Below are positions 27,756-38,682 of a DNA stretch of 44,188 nt, one piece after another. The notes under the pieces were generated by a model. It was not told where the DNA came from. It saw only the letters and a program-made list of their open reading frames with translations, and made no database searches. Numbering within the stretch: position 1 is the stretch's first letter; the number at the start of each line of letters is the position of its first letter. The position numbers and the translations under genes were made by a program. The DNA is from an uncultured Woeseiaceae bacterium (GTDB taxonomy: Bacteria; Pseudomonadota; Gammaproteobacteria; Steroidobacterales; Woeseiaceae): NCBI GenBank assembly GCA_947258565.1, contig CAMYJB010000028.1:1-44188 (forward strand). The letters are read 5' to 3'.

Positions 27756-29059
27756 TGGCGTACGAGCAGAATCTCGTTTGTTTCACAACGCTCGGCGAGG
27801 AGGAATCCTGGGCGCTCGCCACTTATGAGAAGCACGGTGGCTACGAGGCGTGGCGCAGTATCCTCAAGGGCGAGATGTCGCCGGAGGACGTCATCGATAC
27901 CGTGAAGGCGTCTGGACTGCGCGGCCGCGGCGGCGCCGGCTTCCCGACCGGGCTGAAGTGGAGCTTCATGCCCAAAGGCTACGACGGGCAGAAGTACCTC
28001 GTCTGCAACTCCGACGAAAGCGAGCCGGGGACCTGCCATGACCGCGAGGTGCTGCGTTACAACCCGCACGCGCTGGTCGAGGGCATGGCCATCGCCGGCT
28101 ATGCAATGGGTGCCACTGTCGGCTACAACTACATCCGCGGCGAATTCATGGAGGAGCCGGTGCCGCGCTTCGAGGCGGCCGTCAAGGAGGCCTACGAGGC
28201 CGGGCTGCTCGGCAGGGACATCGGCGGCTCCGGCATCGACTTCGACCTGTACACGTTCGTCGGCGCGGGCGCTTACATCTGCGGCGAGGAGACGGCGCTG
28301 CTCGAGTCGCTCGAAGGCAAACAGGGCAAACCACGCTTCAAGCCGCCGTTCCCTGCCAACTACGGCCTCTACGGCAAGCCGACCACGATCAACAACACGC
28401 AGAGCCTCGCGAGCGTGCCCGCGATCATACGCAACGGCGCCGCCTGGTTTGCCGGCCTTGGACCAGAGGGTTCCGGTGGCACCGCGCTGTTCTCCGTCTC
28501 GGGGCACGTCGAGAAACCGGGCAACTACGAATTGCCGATGGGCATCCCGTTCAGGGACCTGCTGGACATCGCCGGCGGCATGCTGGGCGGCCGCAAGCTG
28601 AAAGCGGTCATTCCAGGCGGCTCGTCGGTTCCGGTCATGCCGGGCGAGATCATCATGAACTGCACGATGGACTACAACTCGCTCTCAGAGGCCGGTTCCT
28701 CGTTCGGCACCGGCGCGGTCATGGTCATGGACGAGACCACCTGCATGGTCAAGGTCCTGCGGCGGATCTCGCGCTTCTACATGGCGGAGTCCTGCGGGCA
28801 GTGCACGCCGTGCCGCGAAGGCACGGGCTGGCTGTATCGCATGCTCACGCGCATCGTTGAGGGCCGCGGCCAGGAAGAGGATCTCGACAAGCTGCTCGAC
28901 GTTGCCAACAAGATCGAGGGCCATACGATTTGTGCGCTCGGTGACGCCGCCGCATGGCCGGTGCAGAGCTTCCTGAAACACTACCACCACGAATTCGAGT
29001 ACATGATCCGCAATAAGGGACGGAGCATCGTCGATGCCGCGCCGGGAGAGGCTGCCTGA
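27755..29059 (+). CDS. nuoF: NADH-quinone oxidoreductase subunit F
   Basis: NuoF (51-kDa subunit) binds NADH, FMN and the 4Fe-4S cluster N3. The ATG at 27755 gives 434 residues; an in-frame extension into nuoE is not homologous. The glycine-rich nucleotide segment GLRGRGGAGFPTGLKWSF lies near residue 54 and the second one, FVGAGAYICGEETAL, near 168. The N3 ligands are Cys347, Cys350 and Cys353 (ESCGQCTPCREGTGW) and Cys393 (HTICALGDA). It sits one base into nuoE and 2 bases before nuoG. Confidence 0.98.
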   Translation: MAYEQNLVCFTTLGEEESWALATYEKHGGYEAWRSILKGEMSPEDVIDTVKASGLRGRGGAGFPTGLKWSFMPKGYDGQKYLVCNSDESEPGTCHDREVLRYNPHALVEGMAIAGYAMGATVGYNYIRGEFMEEPVPRFEAAVKEAYEAGLLGRDIGGSGIDFDLYTFVGAGAYICGEETALLESLEGKQGKPRFKPPFPANYGLYGKPTTINNTQSLASVPAIIRNGAAWFAGLGPEGSGGTALFSVSGHVEKPGNYELPMGIPFRDLLDIAGGMLGGRKLKAVIPGGSSVPVMPGEIIMNCTMDYNSLSEAGSSFGTGAVMVMDETTCMVKVLRRISRFYMAESCGQCTPCREGTGWLYRMLTRIVEGRGQEEDLDKLLDVANKIEGHTICALGDAAAWPVQSFLKHYHHEFEYMIRNKGRSIVDAAPGEAA

Positions 29060-29061
29060 CG

Positions 29062-31233
29062 ATGAGCGACGACATCGTAAACATCGAAGTCGACGGCAAG
29101 CCGGTCGAGGCCCGCAGAGGCCAGATGATCATCGAGGCGACGGATGCGGTCGGTACCTATGTCCCGCGCTTCTGCTACCACGAGAAGCTGAGCATTGCGG
29201 CCAACTGCCGCATGTGCCTCGTCGAAGTGGAGAAGGCGCCGAAGCCGTTGCCGGCCTGCGCGACACCGATCACCGATGGCATGAAAGTGTTTACCCGGTC
29301 GCCGTACGCCATCGCGGCACAGAAAGCGACGATGGAGTTCCTTCTCATCAACCATCCGCTCGACTGCCCGATCTGCGACCAGGGCGGTGAATGCGAGTTG
29401 CAGGACCTGGCGATGGGCTACGGCCGCGACGTTTCGCGCTACAACGACGGCAAGCGCGTCGTCAAGGACAAGAATATCGGGCCACTCGTTTCGACCGACA
29501 TGACGCGCTGCATACACTGCACGCGTTGCGTCCGCTTCGGCGAGGAGATCGCGGGAATACCGCTGCTCGGCACGACGGAACGCGGCGAGAACATGAAGAT
29601 CGGCACCTATATCGAGCAGAGCGTCGATCACGAGTTGTCCGGCAACATCATCGACCTGTGTCCGGTCGGTGCGCTGAACAACAAGCCGTATCGCTACAGT
29701 GCGCGCGCCTGGGAGATGACGCAGAAAGCCACCGTGTCGCCGCACGACTGCGTCGGTTCGAACATGTATGCGCACGTGCTCCGCGGCACGGTGAAGCGAA
29801 TCGTGCCGCGCGAGAACGAGAGTATCAACGAGACCTGGCTGGCCGATCGCGACCGCTTCAGCTACGAGGCGATCTACAGCGATGACCGCCTGGCCATGCC
29901 CCGGATCAAGCAGGCCGGGGAGTGGCGCGACATCGACTGGGAAGAGGCGCTGACGACTGTCGCCGAGGCCATCGGGAAAGCGGCGGCCGACAAGGTCGGC
30001 CTGCTCGGATCGCCCGGCATCACGGCGGAAGAGGCCCACCTGCTGTCGGGAATCGCGGCCTACGTCGGCACCAGCAACATCGACTACCGGATCAGGCGCC
30101 GCGATTTCTCGGACCAGGACAACGACCCCATTTTTCCCTGGCTCGGCTGCGAGATCGCAGACGTCGAAAAGCAGGATGCCATCCTCGTCGTCGGCAGCAA
30201 CATCCGCCACGAAGCGCCGATATTGGCGCACCGCGTGCGCAAAGCCGCGCTCGCCGGCGCCGAGGTCAGCTTCGTCAACAGCGACCAGCACGACTATTAT
30301 TTCGACGTGGCGACCAGCCTGTCCGGCGACGGTCTCGTGGCGATGCTGGCAGGCGTCGCGGTCGCTGCCTGCGGCACGTCGTTGCCAGCCAGTGTTGCGG
30401 CCCTGTGTGAAGGCGTAAAAGCCGATGCAGATCACAAGAAGATCGCCGCATCGCTCAAGGAAGCGGATACGGCGCTCGTCGTCCTCGGCAACATCGCCGG
30501 GCGTCATCGCGCAATGTCGGCCGTGCGGTCGCTCGCGGCTGCGATCGCGAACACCACCGGGGCAAATTTCGGCACCGTTTCCGAAGGGCCGAACTCGGCC
30601 GGAGCGGCGCTCGCGGGCGTGTTGCCGCACAGGGGGCTCGGCGGTGTGCAGCGTGCGGAGCCGGGCCTGCATGCCGGTGACATGCTGGAATCGGCACTCG
30701 ACGTGCTGATGCTGGTCAATGTCGAACCTGACGCCGACATCCTGGCAACCGAAGACGCCGTCGCGAAGATCAAGTCGCAGAATTTCACGGTGGCGCTGAC
30801 GCCGTTCGTTTCGGAAGCCCTGCTCGACGCCGCCGACCTGCTGCTGCCGGTCGGCACCTTCGCCGAGTCCTCCGGCACCTACGTCAACGTGGCCGGGACC
30901 TGGCAGAGCTTCCCCGGTGTCGCCAATCCGGTCGGCGAGGCACGGCCCACGTGGAAGGTGCTGCGTGTAGTCGGCAATCTGCTGGGTGCGCCCGGTTTCG
31001 ACTACGTGACCAGCCAGGATGTGCTTGATGAGCTTCGCGAACAGCTCGGCGATGTGCATCCGGACAATGCTTACGCCGGTACCGCGGCAATCGCCCGGCC
31101 GAACGGGGCCGATGCGCCGGCCGATGACGTCGATATTCCCATCTACTCGATCGACCCGGTGGTGCGCCGTGCGCGGGCGTTGCAGCTCACCGAGGCAGCG
31201 CGCCGCGCGCGCGGGGAGGGCGAGGCGCGATGA
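29062..31233 (+). CDS. nuoG: NADH-quinone oxidoreductase subunit G
   Basis: NuoG is the large 75-kDa subunit of the NADH arm. The 723-residue protein begins with a 2Fe-2S ferredoxin domain ([16 protein letters not shown] near 32-47). It continues with [18 protein letters not shown] (about 96-113), the N4/N5-type cysteines [10 protein letters not shown] near 150, and [14 protein letters not shown] near 197. The C-terminal two-thirds is the molybdopterin-oxidoreductase-like fold without cofactor. The extra N7 cluster cysteines of E. coli NuoG are absent: only one Cys ([10 protein letters not shown]) remains at that site, as in most bacteria. It overlaps nuoH by 4 bases. Confidence 0.97.
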   Translation: MSDDIVNIEVDGKPVEARRGQMIIEATDAVGTYVPRFCYHEKLSIAANCRMCLVEVEKAPKPLPACATPITDGMKVFTRSPYAIAAQKATMEFLLINHPLDCPICDQGGECELQDLAMGYGRDVSRYNDGKRVVKDKNIGPLVSTDMTRCIHCTRCVRFGEEIAGIPLLGTTERGENMKIGTYIEQSVDHELSGNIIDLCPVGALNNKPYRYSARAWEMTQKATVSPHDCVGSNMYAHVLRGTVKRIVPRENESINETWLADRDRFSYEAIYSDDRLAMPRIKQAGEWRDIDWEEALTTVAEAIGKAAADKVGLLGSPGITAEEAHLLSGIAAYVGTSNIDYRIRRRDFSDQDNDPIFPWLGCEIADVEKQDAILVVGSNIRHEAPILAHRVRKAALAGAEVSFVNSDQHDYYFDVATSLSGDGLVAMLAGVAVAACGTSLPASVAALCEGVKADADHKKIAASLKEADTALVVLGNIAGRHRAMSAVRSLAAAIANTTGANFGTVSEGPNSAGAALAGVLPHRGLGGVQRAEPGLHAGDMLESALDVLMLVNVEPDADILATEDAVAKIKSQNFTVALTPFVSEALLDAADLLLPVGTFAESSGTYVNVAGTWQSFPGVANPVGEARPTWKVLRVVGNLLGAPGFDYVTSQDVLDELREQLGDVHPDNAYAGTAAIARPNGADAPADDVDIPIYSIDPVVRRARALQLTEAARRARGEGEAR

Positions 31234-32309
31234 CCGGGCTCATCCCGCAATTCCTCGTCGATACCTGGAACTCGCTGCCGCCGATGGTCCAGTACGTGAC
31301 GCTTTCGAGTTTCAAGATCCTGATCGTATTGATCGGCGTCGTGCTGGTTGTTGCCTATTCGACGTATTTCGAGCGCAAGGTGATCGGCAGCATGCAGGCG
31401 CGCGTCGGCCCGAACCGCGTGGGCCCGCTGGGCTTGCTGCAGCCGTTCGCGGACGTCTTCAAGCTGCTGTTCAAGGAAGTGATCATCCCGTCGGAGTCGA
31501 ATCGCTTCCTGTTCGTGATCGCGCCACTCCTGTCGCTGATACCCGCGCTCGCGACCTGGGCCGTGATACCGATGAACGACACCTTCGTCATCGCGGATAT
31601 CAACGCGGGCCTGCTGTACGTGCTCGCGCTAACCTCGGTCGGCGTCTACGGCGTCATACTCGCGGGCTGGGCCACCAACTCGAAGTACGCGTTCCTCGGC
31701 GCCATGCGCTCGGCGGCACAGATCGTGGCTTACGAGATCGCCATGGGCTTCGCGCTCGTCGGCGTTCTCATGGCCGGCGGCAGCCTGAATCTCGGCGACA
31801 TCGTCGAAGCGCAGTCCGGCGGTCTGTCCAACTGGTTCCTGGTGCCCCTGTTCCCGCTGTTCCTCGTCTACTGGATATCGGGCGTGGCCGAGACCAACCG
31901 CGCGCCGTTCGACGTCGCCGAAGGCGAGTCGGAGATCGTGGCCGGTTTCCACGTCGAGTACTCGGGCGTCGCGTTCGCGCTCTTCTTCCTCGCCGAGTAC
32001 GCCAACATGGTGCTGATAGCGGCACTGACATCGATCTTCTTCTTCGGCGGCTGGGCGTCCCCCTTCGAGGGCTGGACGTTCCTCGGCGATTCGTTCCTGC
32101 GGGAGGGCAGCTTCTTCTGGTTTTTCGCCAAGATCTGCCTGTTCATGTACACGTTCTTCTGGTTGCGCGCGACCTTCCCGCGTTACCGCTACGACCAGAT
32201 CATGCGGCTCGGGTGGAAGGTGTTCATTCCCGTCACGATCGTATGGATCGCGGTGGAAAGCGTGATGGCATGGATGAGAGTCGGACCCTGGTCGGGACTG
32301 GCAGGGTGA
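31230..32309 (+). CDS. nuoH: NADH-quinone oxidoreductase subunit H
   Basis: NuoH joins the peripheral arm to the membrane arm and contributes to the quinone chamber. The 359-residue protein has eight to nine membrane helices. It contains the conserved [19 protein letters not shown] (about 48-66) and the loop [20 protein letters not shown] (near 220-240) that lines the quinone site. Length is slightly above E. coli NuoH (325). It overlaps nuoG by 4 bases. Confidence 0.98.
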   Translation: MTGLIPQFLVDTWNSLPPMVQYVTLSSFKILIVLIGVVLVVAYSTYFERKVIGSMQARVGPNRVGPLGLLQPFADVFKLLFKEVIIPSESNRFLFVIAPLLSLIPALATWAVIPMNDTFVIADINAGLLYVLALTSVGVYGVILAGWATNSKYAFLGAMRSAAQIVAYEIAMGFALVGVLMAGGSLNLGDIVEAQSGGLSNWFLVPLFPLFLVYWISGVAETNRAPFDVAEGESEIVAGFHVEYSGVAFALFFLAEYANMVLIAALTSIFFFGGWASPFEGWTFLGDSFLREGSFFWFFAKICLFMYTFFWLRATFPRYRYDQIMRLGWKVFIPVTIVWIAVESVMAWMRVGPWSGLAG

Positions 32310-32325
32310 ACGGGAGCAGCGCGTT

Positions 32326-32814
32326 ATGAATCGAGCGATCAGCTACGTTAAGACCTTTGCGCTGTGGGAGTTGCTGCGCGGCTTGTCGGTTACGCTTCGC
32401 AACTTCTTCAGGAGGAGTGTGACGCTCTCCTATCCCGAGGAAAAGACACCGCAGTCGCATCGCTTCCGCGGCCTGCACGCGCTGCGCCGCTACCCGAACG
32501 GGGAAGAGCGCTGCATCGCCTGCAAGCTCTGCGAGGCTGTTTGCCCGGCGCTCGCCATCACGATCGAGTCCGACGTGAGCGACGACGGCACGCGGCGCAC
32601 GACGCGCTACGACATCGACCTGTTCAAATGTATTTACTGCGGCTTCTGCGAGGAGGCGTGCCCCGTGGACGCGATCGTCGAGACACGCATCCACGAGTAC
32701 CACATGGAGGAGCCCGGGCAGAACATCATGACCAAGGACAAGCTGCTCGCCATCGGCGACAAGTACGACGCCATGATCGCGGCGGATAAAGCGGCGGATG
32801 CTCCGTACAAGTAG
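32326..32814 (+). CDS. nuoI: NADH-quinone oxidoreductase subunit I
   Basis: NuoI carries two 4Fe-4S clusters (N6a and N6b) that pass electrons to NuoB. The 162-residue protein has the two ferredoxin motifs [12 protein letters not shown] (Cys63, 66, 69, 73) and [12 protein letters not shown] (Cys102, 105, 108, 112). An amphipathic N-terminal part anchors it to the membrane arm. It lies 16 bases after nuoH and 8 bases before nuoJ. Length matches the alpha/gammaproteobacterial TYKY form rather than the longer E. coli protein (180). Confidence 0.98.
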   Translation: MNRAISYVKTFALWELLRGLSVTLRNFFRRSVTLSYPEEKTPQSHRFRGLHALRRYPNGEERCIACKLCEAVCPALAITIESDVSDDGTRRTTRYDIDLFKCIYCGFCEEACPVDAIVETRIHEYHMEEPGQNIMTKDKLLAIGDKYDAMIAADKAADAPYK

Positions 32815-32822
32815 GACGAGCG

Positions 32823-33428
32823 ATGATATTCGAGGCCATGCTGTTCTATCTCTTCGCCGCGGTCATGATCGGCGCCGCGCTCGGCGTCGTGTTCGCGAAG
32901 AACCCGGTGCACTCGGTGATGTTCCTCGTGCTGACTTTCTTTAACGCCGCGATCCTGTGGCTAATGGCCGAAGCCGAGTTCCTGGCTATCGTGCTGGTGC
33001 TGGTCTACGTCGGCGCCGTCATGGTCTTGTTCCTGTTCGTCATCATGATGCTCGAGGTGAACGTCGAGGCCGTAAAACGCGGGCTGACGCGGTATGCGCC
33101 GCTTGCTATCGCCATCGCCCTGATCATGGTCATCGAACTGATCCAGCTGATCTGGCTCAGGAGCCGCGATGTGCAGATCTCCTCGTCGTTCGCGCCAAAC
33201 CCGGAGGGTTACGAGAATACGAAGGCCCTCGGCGCCGTGCTGTATACCGAGCACGTTTACGCGTTCGAGATCGCTGCGGTCATCCTGCTGCTCGCAATCG
33301 TCGCGGCGATAACGCTGACGATGCGCAAGCGGCCCGGGCTCAAGGTCCAGGATATTTCGAAGCAGGTCTCGGTGCGCGCGAAAGACCGAATCCGCATCGT
33401 CAAGATGGACGCGGAGAAAAAACAGTGA
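32823..33428 (+). CDS. nuoJ: NADH-quinone oxidoreductase subunit J
   Basis: NuoJ is a membrane subunit of complex I at the link between the quinone site and the proton pumps. The 201-residue protein has five membrane helices. The conserved [17 protein letters not shown] segment (about 61-77) contains the pi-bulge helix that moves during turnover. The C-terminus is a basic soluble tail. Its TGA overlaps the GTG start of nuoK (GTGA). Confidence 0.97.
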   Translation: MIFEAMLFYLFAAVMIGAALGVVFAKNPVHSVMFLVLTFFNAAILWLMAEAEFLAIVLVLVYVGAVMVLFLFVIMMLEVNVEAVKRGLTRYAPLAIAIALIMVIELIQLIWLRSRDVQISSSFAPNPEGYENTKALGAVLYTEHVYAFEIAAVILLLAIVAAITLTMRKRPGLKVQDISKQVSVRAKDRIRIVKMDAEKKQ

Positions 33429-33730
33429 TCGGGCTGCAGCACTACCTGACCCTCTCCGCGATGCTGTTCGTGCTCAGTATCGCCGGCATCATCATCAACC
33501 GCCGCAACCTGATCCTGTTGCTGATGTGCATCGAACTGATGCTGCTCGCGGTTAATTTCAATTTCATCGCGTTTTCGCGCTACCTCGGCGACGAGACGGG
33601 GCAGGTGTTCGTATTTTTCATCCTGACGGTGGCGGCTGCCGAGGCGGCGATCGGGCTCGCAATCCTGGTCGTCCTCTTCCGGACGCGGCGCTCCATCAAC
33701 GTGCAGGAATTGAACAGCTTGAAGGGCTAG
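33425..33730 (+). CDS. nuoK: NADH-quinone oxidoreductase subunit K
   Basis: NuoK is the small three-helix subunit that carries key glutamates of the proton path. The best start is GTG at 33425, overlapping the nuoJ stop. It gives 101 residues, close to the family length, and the expected N-terminus [19 protein letters not shown]. The conserved glutamates lie in [14 protein letters not shown] (Glu about 37) and [13 protein letters not shown] (Glu about 73). A longer frame upstream only shadows nuoJ. nuoL follows after 6 bases. Confidence 0.96.
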   Translation: MIGLQHYLTLSAMLFVLSIAGIIINRRNLILLLMCIELMLLAVNFNFIAFSRYLGDETGQVFVFFILTVAAAEAAIGLAILVVLFRTRRSINVQELNSLKG

Positions 33731-33736
33731 CAGCGA

Positions 33737-35704
33737 ATGTACTCCTACTACCTGACAATCGTGCTTGCACCCCTGTTCGCGGCAATCGTCGCCGGCCTGT
33801 TCGGACACAAGATCGGCCGCAAGGGTGCGCACTCGATCACGATCGGGGCCGTTGGCCTGTCCTGCCTGCTGTCCTTCTACGTGCTGTACCGCATGTACTG
33901 GGGCGGCGCCGAGCCCGAGAACGTCAGCGCCTATACCTGGGCGGTCAGCGACGGCCTGCGCATGGAAATCGGCTTCCTCGTCGACCGGTTAACCGCGCTC
34001 ATGATGGCCGTGGTCACCTTCGTATCGCTGATGGTGCACGTCTACACGATCGGCTACATGCACGACGACCCGGGGTACCAGCGCTTTTTCAGCTACATCT
34101 CGTTGTTCACGTTCTCGATGCTGATGCTGGTGATGTCCAACAACTTCCTGCAGCTGTTCTTCGGCTGGGAGGCGGTGGGCCTCGTCTCGTACCTGCTGAT
34201 CGGCTTCTGGTTCAAGCGCGAGACGGCGATCTTCGCGAATTTGAAGGCATTCCTCGTCAACCGGGTCGGTGATTTCGGTTTCATTCTCGGTATAGCCGCG
34301 GTCGTGATGTTCACGGGCTCGCTCGACTACGTGGCCGTGTTCGGGCAGGCCGAAGAGGTTGCGGCGCAGAGCATCGAGGTGTTCCCGGGCAGCCCGTGGA
34401 ACGCGATGACGCTGATCTGCATCCTGCTGTTCATCGGCGCGATGGGTAAATCGGCACAGGCGCCGCTGCACGTGTGGCTGCCGGATTCGATGGAAGGCCC
34501 GACGCCGATCTCGGCCCTCATCCACGCCGCGACGATGGTGACGGCGGGCATCTTCATGGTGGCGCGCATGTCGCCGCTGTACGAATTCTCGACGACGGCG
34601 CTGGCCGTGGTCATCGTGATCGGCGCGATCACGGCATTCTTCATGGGCCTGCTCGGCATCGTGCAGAACGACATCAAGCGCGTCGTGGCCTATTCGACGC
34701 TGTCGCAGCTCGGCTACATGACCGTGGCGCTGGGCGCGTCGGCGTACGGGGCGGCGATCTTCCACCTGATGACGCATGCTTTCTTCAAGGCGCTGCTGTT
34801 CCTCGGGGCCGGCTCGGTCATCATCGCGATGCATCACGAGCAGGACATCCGCAAGATGGGCGGCATCCGCAAGTACATGCCGATCACCTACTGGACGTCG
34901 CTGATCGGCTCGCTGGCGCTCATCGGCTTTCCGGGGACGGCGGGCTTCTTCTCCAAGGACCTGCTGATCGAGGCGGTGAGGGAGTCGCACTGGCACGGCG
35001 CGGGCGCCGTGTACTGGATCGCCTATCTCAGCGTGCTGCTCGGCGTATTCGTAACGGCTTTGTATTCCTTCCGCATGTTCTTCCTCGTGTTCCATGGCGA
35101 AGAGCGCATGGACAAGGAGACCCGCTCGCACCTGCACGAGACGCCGTGGGTCGTCACGGTGCCGCTCATCATGCTGGCGATACCGTCGCTCGTCATCGGC
35201 TGGTACACGGTGGGACCGGTGCTGTTCGGCGGTTTCTTCGGTGATGCGATCGTCGTCGACCCGGGCCGCGACGTGCTGGCACACATGGGCGAGCACTGGC
35301 ACGGCCCCATGGGGCTGCTGACGCATGCGTGGCAGACGCCGGTGTTCTGGCTCGCGATGGCGGGCCTCGCGACGGCGGTCTACTTCTACCTGCTGCGGCC
35401 CGACCTGCCTGCGAAGATCAAGGCGAAGGTCGAAGGGCTCTACAACCTGCTGGACCGCAAGTACTACTTCGACGACCTGTACATCAAGGGGTTCGCGGCC
35501 TGGGGTCGCGGCATCGGCACCGCGTTGTGGAAACGCGGCGACCAGTTCCTGATCGACGGCGTGCTGGTCAACGGCACGGCGAATTCCGTCGGCAAGCTCG
35601 CCGGCGTGATGCGCCAGCTGCAGAGCGGCTACCTCTACACCTACGCCTTTGCGATGATCATCGGCCTCACGATGTTCCTCGGCTGGCTGATCTGGTTCCG
35701 CTAG
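33737..35704 (+). CDS. nuoL: NADH-quinone oxidoreductase subunit L
   Basis: NuoL is the distal antiporter-like proton pump of complex I. The 655-residue protein has about sixteen membrane helices. The conserved glutamate is in FFGWEAVGLVSYLLIGFW, and the key lysines follow GAMGKSAQAPLHVWLPDSME and in the SKDLLIE segment. A long lateral helix lies toward the C-terminus, ending with a final membrane anchor (MIIGLTMFLGWLIWF). Length matches the family (E. coli 613, others 640-670). Confidence 0.98.
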   Translation: MYSYYLTIVLAPLFAAIVAGLFGHKIGRKGAHSITIGAVGLSCLLSFYVLYRMYWGGAEPENVSAYTWAVSDGLRMEIGFLVDRLTALMMAVVTFVSLMVHVYTIGYMHDDPGYQRFFSYISLFTFSMLMLVMSNNFLQLFFGWEAVGLVSYLLIGFWFKRETAIFANLKAFLVNRVGDFGFILGIAAVVMFTGSLDYVAVFGQAEEVAAQSIEVFPGSPWNAMTLICILLFIGAMGKSAQAPLHVWLPDSMEGPTPISALIHAATMVTAGIFMVARMSPLYEFSTTALAVVIVIGAITAFFMGLLGIVQNDIKRVVAYSTLSQLGYMTVALGASAYGAAIFHLMTHAFFKALLFLGAGSVIIAMHHEQDIRKMGGIRKYMPITYWTSLIGSLALIGFPGTAGFFSKDLLIEAVRESHWHGAGAVYWIAYLSVLLGVFVTALYSFRMFFLVFHGEERMDKETRSHLHETPWVVTVPLIMLAIPSLVIGWYTVGPVLFGGFFGDAIVVDPGRDVLAHMGEHWHGPMGLLTHAWQTPVFWLAMAGLATAVYFYLLRPDLPAKIKAKVEGLYNLLDRKYYFDDLYIKGFAAWGRGIGTALWKRGDQFLIDGVLVNGTANSVGKLAGVMRQLQSGYLYTYAFAMIIGLTMFLGWLIWFR

Positions 35705-35722
35705 GGCAGGGCAGCGACGGCG

Positions 35723-37237
35723 ATGGTGGACAACCTCCTCAGCATACTGATCTGGCTGCCCGTCGCGGGTGGCGTCGTACTGCTCGCCATGGGCGACGAC
35801 AACGACGCGGCGTCTGCACGCGCGAACGCGATGCGCTGGACGGCGCTTGCGGTCTCCGTGCTGACCTTCGTTCTGAGTATCGGTCTCTATACCGGTTTCG
35901 ACAACAACACCGCCGCCATGCAGTTCGTGGAACGCGCGCCGTGGATCGACGCTATCGACGTCTGGTACTACCTCGGCGTCGACGGTTTCTCAGCGCCGCT
36001 GATCCTGCTGACGACGTTCATCACGCCGCTGGTCGTGATCGCCGGCTGGGACGTCATCAAGACGCGGCCCGCACAGTATTTCGCCGCATTCCTGATCCTC
36101 GAAGGCCTCATGAACGGCGTGTTCGCGGCGTTGGACGGGCTGCTGTTCTACGTGTTCTGGGAAGCGATGCTCGTGCCGATGTTCCTCATCATCGGTGTGT
36201 GGGGCGGCAAACGGCGTGTCTACGCGACACTGAAGTTCTTCCTCTACACTTTCCTCGGCTCGGTGCTGATGCTGGTCGCGTTCATCTACCTGTACCGGCT
36301 CACCGGCAGTTTCGACATGGCCGGCTGGATGGAGGTGCCCGTCGGTCTGACCGCGCAGAAGCTGATCTTTATCGCCTTCCTGCTGGCATTCGCGATCAAG
36401 GTGCCGATGTGGCCGGTACACACCTGGCTGCCCGACGCTCACGTCGAGGCGCCCACGGGCGGCTCCGTGATCCTGGCGGCGATCCTCCTGAAGATGGGTG
36501 GCTACGGCTTCGTGCGTTTCTCGCTGCCCATGGTGCCGGACGGCAGCCGCTATTTCGCTGGCATGATGATCGCCCTTTCGCTGATCGCCGTGGTGTACAT
36601 CGGCTTCGTGGCGCTCATGCAGAGGGACATGAAGAAGCTGATCGCGTACTCCTCGATTGCCCACATGGGCTTCGTGACGCTCGGATTCTTCATCGTCTGG
36701 CACATGTTCGGCGAGAGCGGGGCGGTGCTCGGCGTTTCCGGCGGCATGGTGCAGATGGTGTCGCACGGCCTGATCTCGGGCGCCATGTTCCTCTGCGTCG
36801 GCGTGCTTTACGACCGCGTCCACAGCCGCAAGATCGCTGACTACGGCGGTGTCGCCAACACCATGCCGGTGTTTGCGGCGTTCATGGTGCTGTTCGCCAT
36901 GGCGAATGCCGGCCTGCCGGGTACATCCGGATTCGTCGGTGAATTCATGGTGATCATCGCGAGCTTCAAGGCCAATCCGTGGTTCGCCTTCTTCGCGGCG
37001 ATGACGCTGGTACTGGGAGCCGCGTATACGCTGTGGATGATCAAGCGCGTGGTGTATGGCGAGGTTGCGAACGATCACGTTGCGGCACTGGAAGACCTCA
37101 ACAGGCGCGAGTTTGTCGTGCTCGGCATCCTGGCGTTTGCGGTATTGCTCGTTGGATTGTGGCCGGCGCCGCTGATCGACATGATGGAAGTGACGATCCA
37201 GCACCTCGTTGAACAGGCAGGGCAGACGAAATACTGA
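35723..37237 (+). CDS. nuoM: NADH-quinone oxidoreductase subunit M
   Basis: NuoM is the middle antiporter-like proton pump of complex I. The 504-residue protein has about fourteen membrane helices. It contains the conserved glutamate in YVFWEAMLVPMFLIIGVWGG and the lysine and proton-path motif AFAIKVPMWPVHTWLPDAHV. A second lysine half-channel is in MKKLIAYSSIAHMGFV. Length is standard (E. coli 509). Its TGA overlaps the first ATG of nuoN by one base. Confidence 0.98.
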   Translation: MVDNLLSILIWLPVAGGVVLLAMGDDNDAASARANAMRWTALAVSVLTFVLSIGLYTGFDNNTAAMQFVERAPWIDAIDVWYYLGVDGFSAPLILLTTFITPLVVIAGWDVIKTRPAQYFAAFLILEGLMNGVFAALDGLLFYVFWEAMLVPMFLIIGVWGGKRRVYATLKFFLYTFLGSVLMLVAFIYLYRLTGSFDMAGWMEVPVGLTAQKLIFIAFLLAFAIKVPMWPVHTWLPDAHVEAPTGGSVILAAILLKMGGYGFVRFSLPMVPDGSRYFAGMMIALSLIAVVYIGFVALMQRDMKKLIAYSSIAHMGFVTLGFFIVWHMFGESGAVLGVSGGMVQMVSHGLISGAMFLCVGVLYDRVHSRKIADYGGVANTMPVFAAFMVLFAMANAGLPGTSGFVGEFMVIIASFKANPWFAFFAAMTLVLGAAYTLWMIKRVVYGEVANDHVAALEDLNRREFVVLGILAFAVLLVGLWPAPLIDMMEVTIQHLVEQAGQTKY

Positions 37238-38682
37238 TGATGATGGATTTCACGCAATACATTGCTGCTGCTCCCGAGATGACCCTGCTGGTGCTCATAT
37301 GCGTAGTGCTCGTCGCGGACCTGTTTTTTGAGGACGAACGCCGCATCCTGACTTACTGGATGGCACTGGCGAGCCTCGGCATCACGTTGTGGGTGCTGCT
37401 CGCAACGACTCCGTCGGCGCGAATGGAGGTATTCAGTGGCAGTTACGTCAGTGACAGCCTGTCGCAGGTCCTGAAGCTCGCGGTGACCGGTTTCGTGGCC
37501 GTCGCGTTTATCTACGCACGCGACTATCTGCGTGCCAACGACCTGCACAAGGGCGAGTTCTATACCCTGGGCCTGTTCGGCCTGCTGGGCATGATGATCA
37601 TGGCCTCGGCGAACAGCCTGCTCACGATGTACCTCGGCCTCGAGACGCTCGCGCTGTCGCAATACGCACTGGTTGCGTTCGACCGCAACAACGAGACCTC
37701 CGCCGAATCCGCCATGAAGTATTTTGTGCTTGGCGCCATCGCGTCAGGCGCGCTGCTTTACGGTATCTCCTGGGTCTACGGTGTGACGGGTAGCATCCAG
37801 TTCGACCAGATCGCGACCGCGCTGCTGAAGGACCCGGCGATAAACAGCATGCCGCTCTGGTTCGGGGTTGCCTTCATCGTTGTCGGCATCGCTTTCAAGT
37901 TCGGCGCGGTGCCGTTCCACATGTGGCTGCCGGACGTGTATCACGGTGCGCGATCGCCGGTAACGCTGTACGTGGCCTCGGCGCCGAAGATCGCCGCGTT
38001 TGCGCTCACTATCCGTATCCTCGTCGACGCGCTGGGTGACCTGCACGACGTCTGGAGTGGCATGATCATGGTGATCGCGGTGTTGTCGCTGCTACTCGGC
38101 AACATCGTTGCCATCGCGCAGACCAACATCAAGCGCATGCTCGCGTATTCGACGATCGCCCACGTCGGCTTCATCCTGCTTGCTGTCTTTACCGGCACCG
38201 AGGAGGGCTACGCGGCGGGATTGTTCTACACGCTGACCTACGTGGTGGCGGCCGCGGGCGCATTCGGGATGGTCATCCTGCTGAGCCGCAGGGGTTTCGA
38301 GGCGGAGTCCCTGAGGGATTTCAAGGGGCTGAACGCGCGCAGCCCGTGGTTCGCGCTGATGATGATGTTCCTGATGATGAGCATGGCCGGCATCCCGCCG
38401 TTCATCGGCTTCTTCGGCAAGCTGAACGCCATCAGCGCGGTGCTCGGCGGCGGCTACACGGGGCTCGCCGTCCTCATGATGCTGGCCTCCGTACCGGGCC
38501 TGTACTACTACCTGAAGGTGGTCTGGTACATGTATTTCGAGGAGCCCGAGGACCTCGCGGTGCTGCAGGCGAACACGGACACCCGCCTCGTCATGAGCCT
38601 CAACGGCGTCGCCGTCCTGGCTCTCGGCATCGTCCCGGGCTGGCTCTGGGCGCTCTGCCTCACCGTCTTAGGGGGACAGTGA
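37237..38682 (+). CDS. nuoN: NADH-quinone oxidoreductase subunit N
   Basis: NuoN is the third antiporter-like proton pump of complex I and the last gene of the operon. The 481-residue protein contains MYLGLETLALSQYALVAFDR with the conserved glutamate, KFGAVPFHMWLPDVYHGA with the conserved lysine, and the second half-channel motif NIKRMLAYSTIAHVGFIL. Three in-frame ATG codons (37237, 37240, 37243) compete as start. The end is odd. The last codons Leu-Gly-Gly-Gln and the TGA stop lie inside the left arm of an inverted-repeat element (38668-38786), so the native 3' end was replaced by inserted DNA. The loss is confined to the extreme C-terminus, and the protein is probably functional. Confidence 0.97.
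   Translation: MMMDFTQYIAAAPEMTLLVLICVVLVADLFFEDERRILTYWMALASLGITLWVLLATTPSARMEVFSGSYVSDSLSQVLKLAVTGFVAVAFIYARDYLRANDLHKGEFYTLGLFGLLGMMIMASANSLLTMYLGLETLALSQYALVAFDRNNETSAESAMKYFVLGAIASGALLYGISWVYGVTGSIQFDQIATALLKDPAINSMPLWFGVAFIVVGIAFKFGAVPFHMWLPDVYHGARSPVTLYVASAPKIAAFALTIRILVDALGDLHDVWSGMIMVIAVLSLLLGNIVAIAQTNIKRMLAYSTIAHVGFILLAVFTGTEEGYAAGLFYTLTYVVAAAGAFGMVILLSRRGFEAESLRDFKGLNARSPWFALMMMFLMMSMAGIPPFIGFFGKLNAISAVLGGGYTGLAVLMMLASVPGLYYYLKVVWYMYFEEPEDLAVLQANTDTRLVMSLNGVAVLALGIVPGWLWALCLTVLGGQ

Noticed and set aside
28981..31059. A 692-codon open frame antisense to nuoG, and similar long ones opposite dnaK, hrcA, ftsH, glmM and nuoL
   Set aside because: All mirror conserved genes on the other strand and show no recognisable protein features.
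24438..38682. Possible unusual complex I
   Set aside because: All thirteen subunits have normal length, order and cofactor ligands; apart from the nuoN 3' end this is a standard operon.
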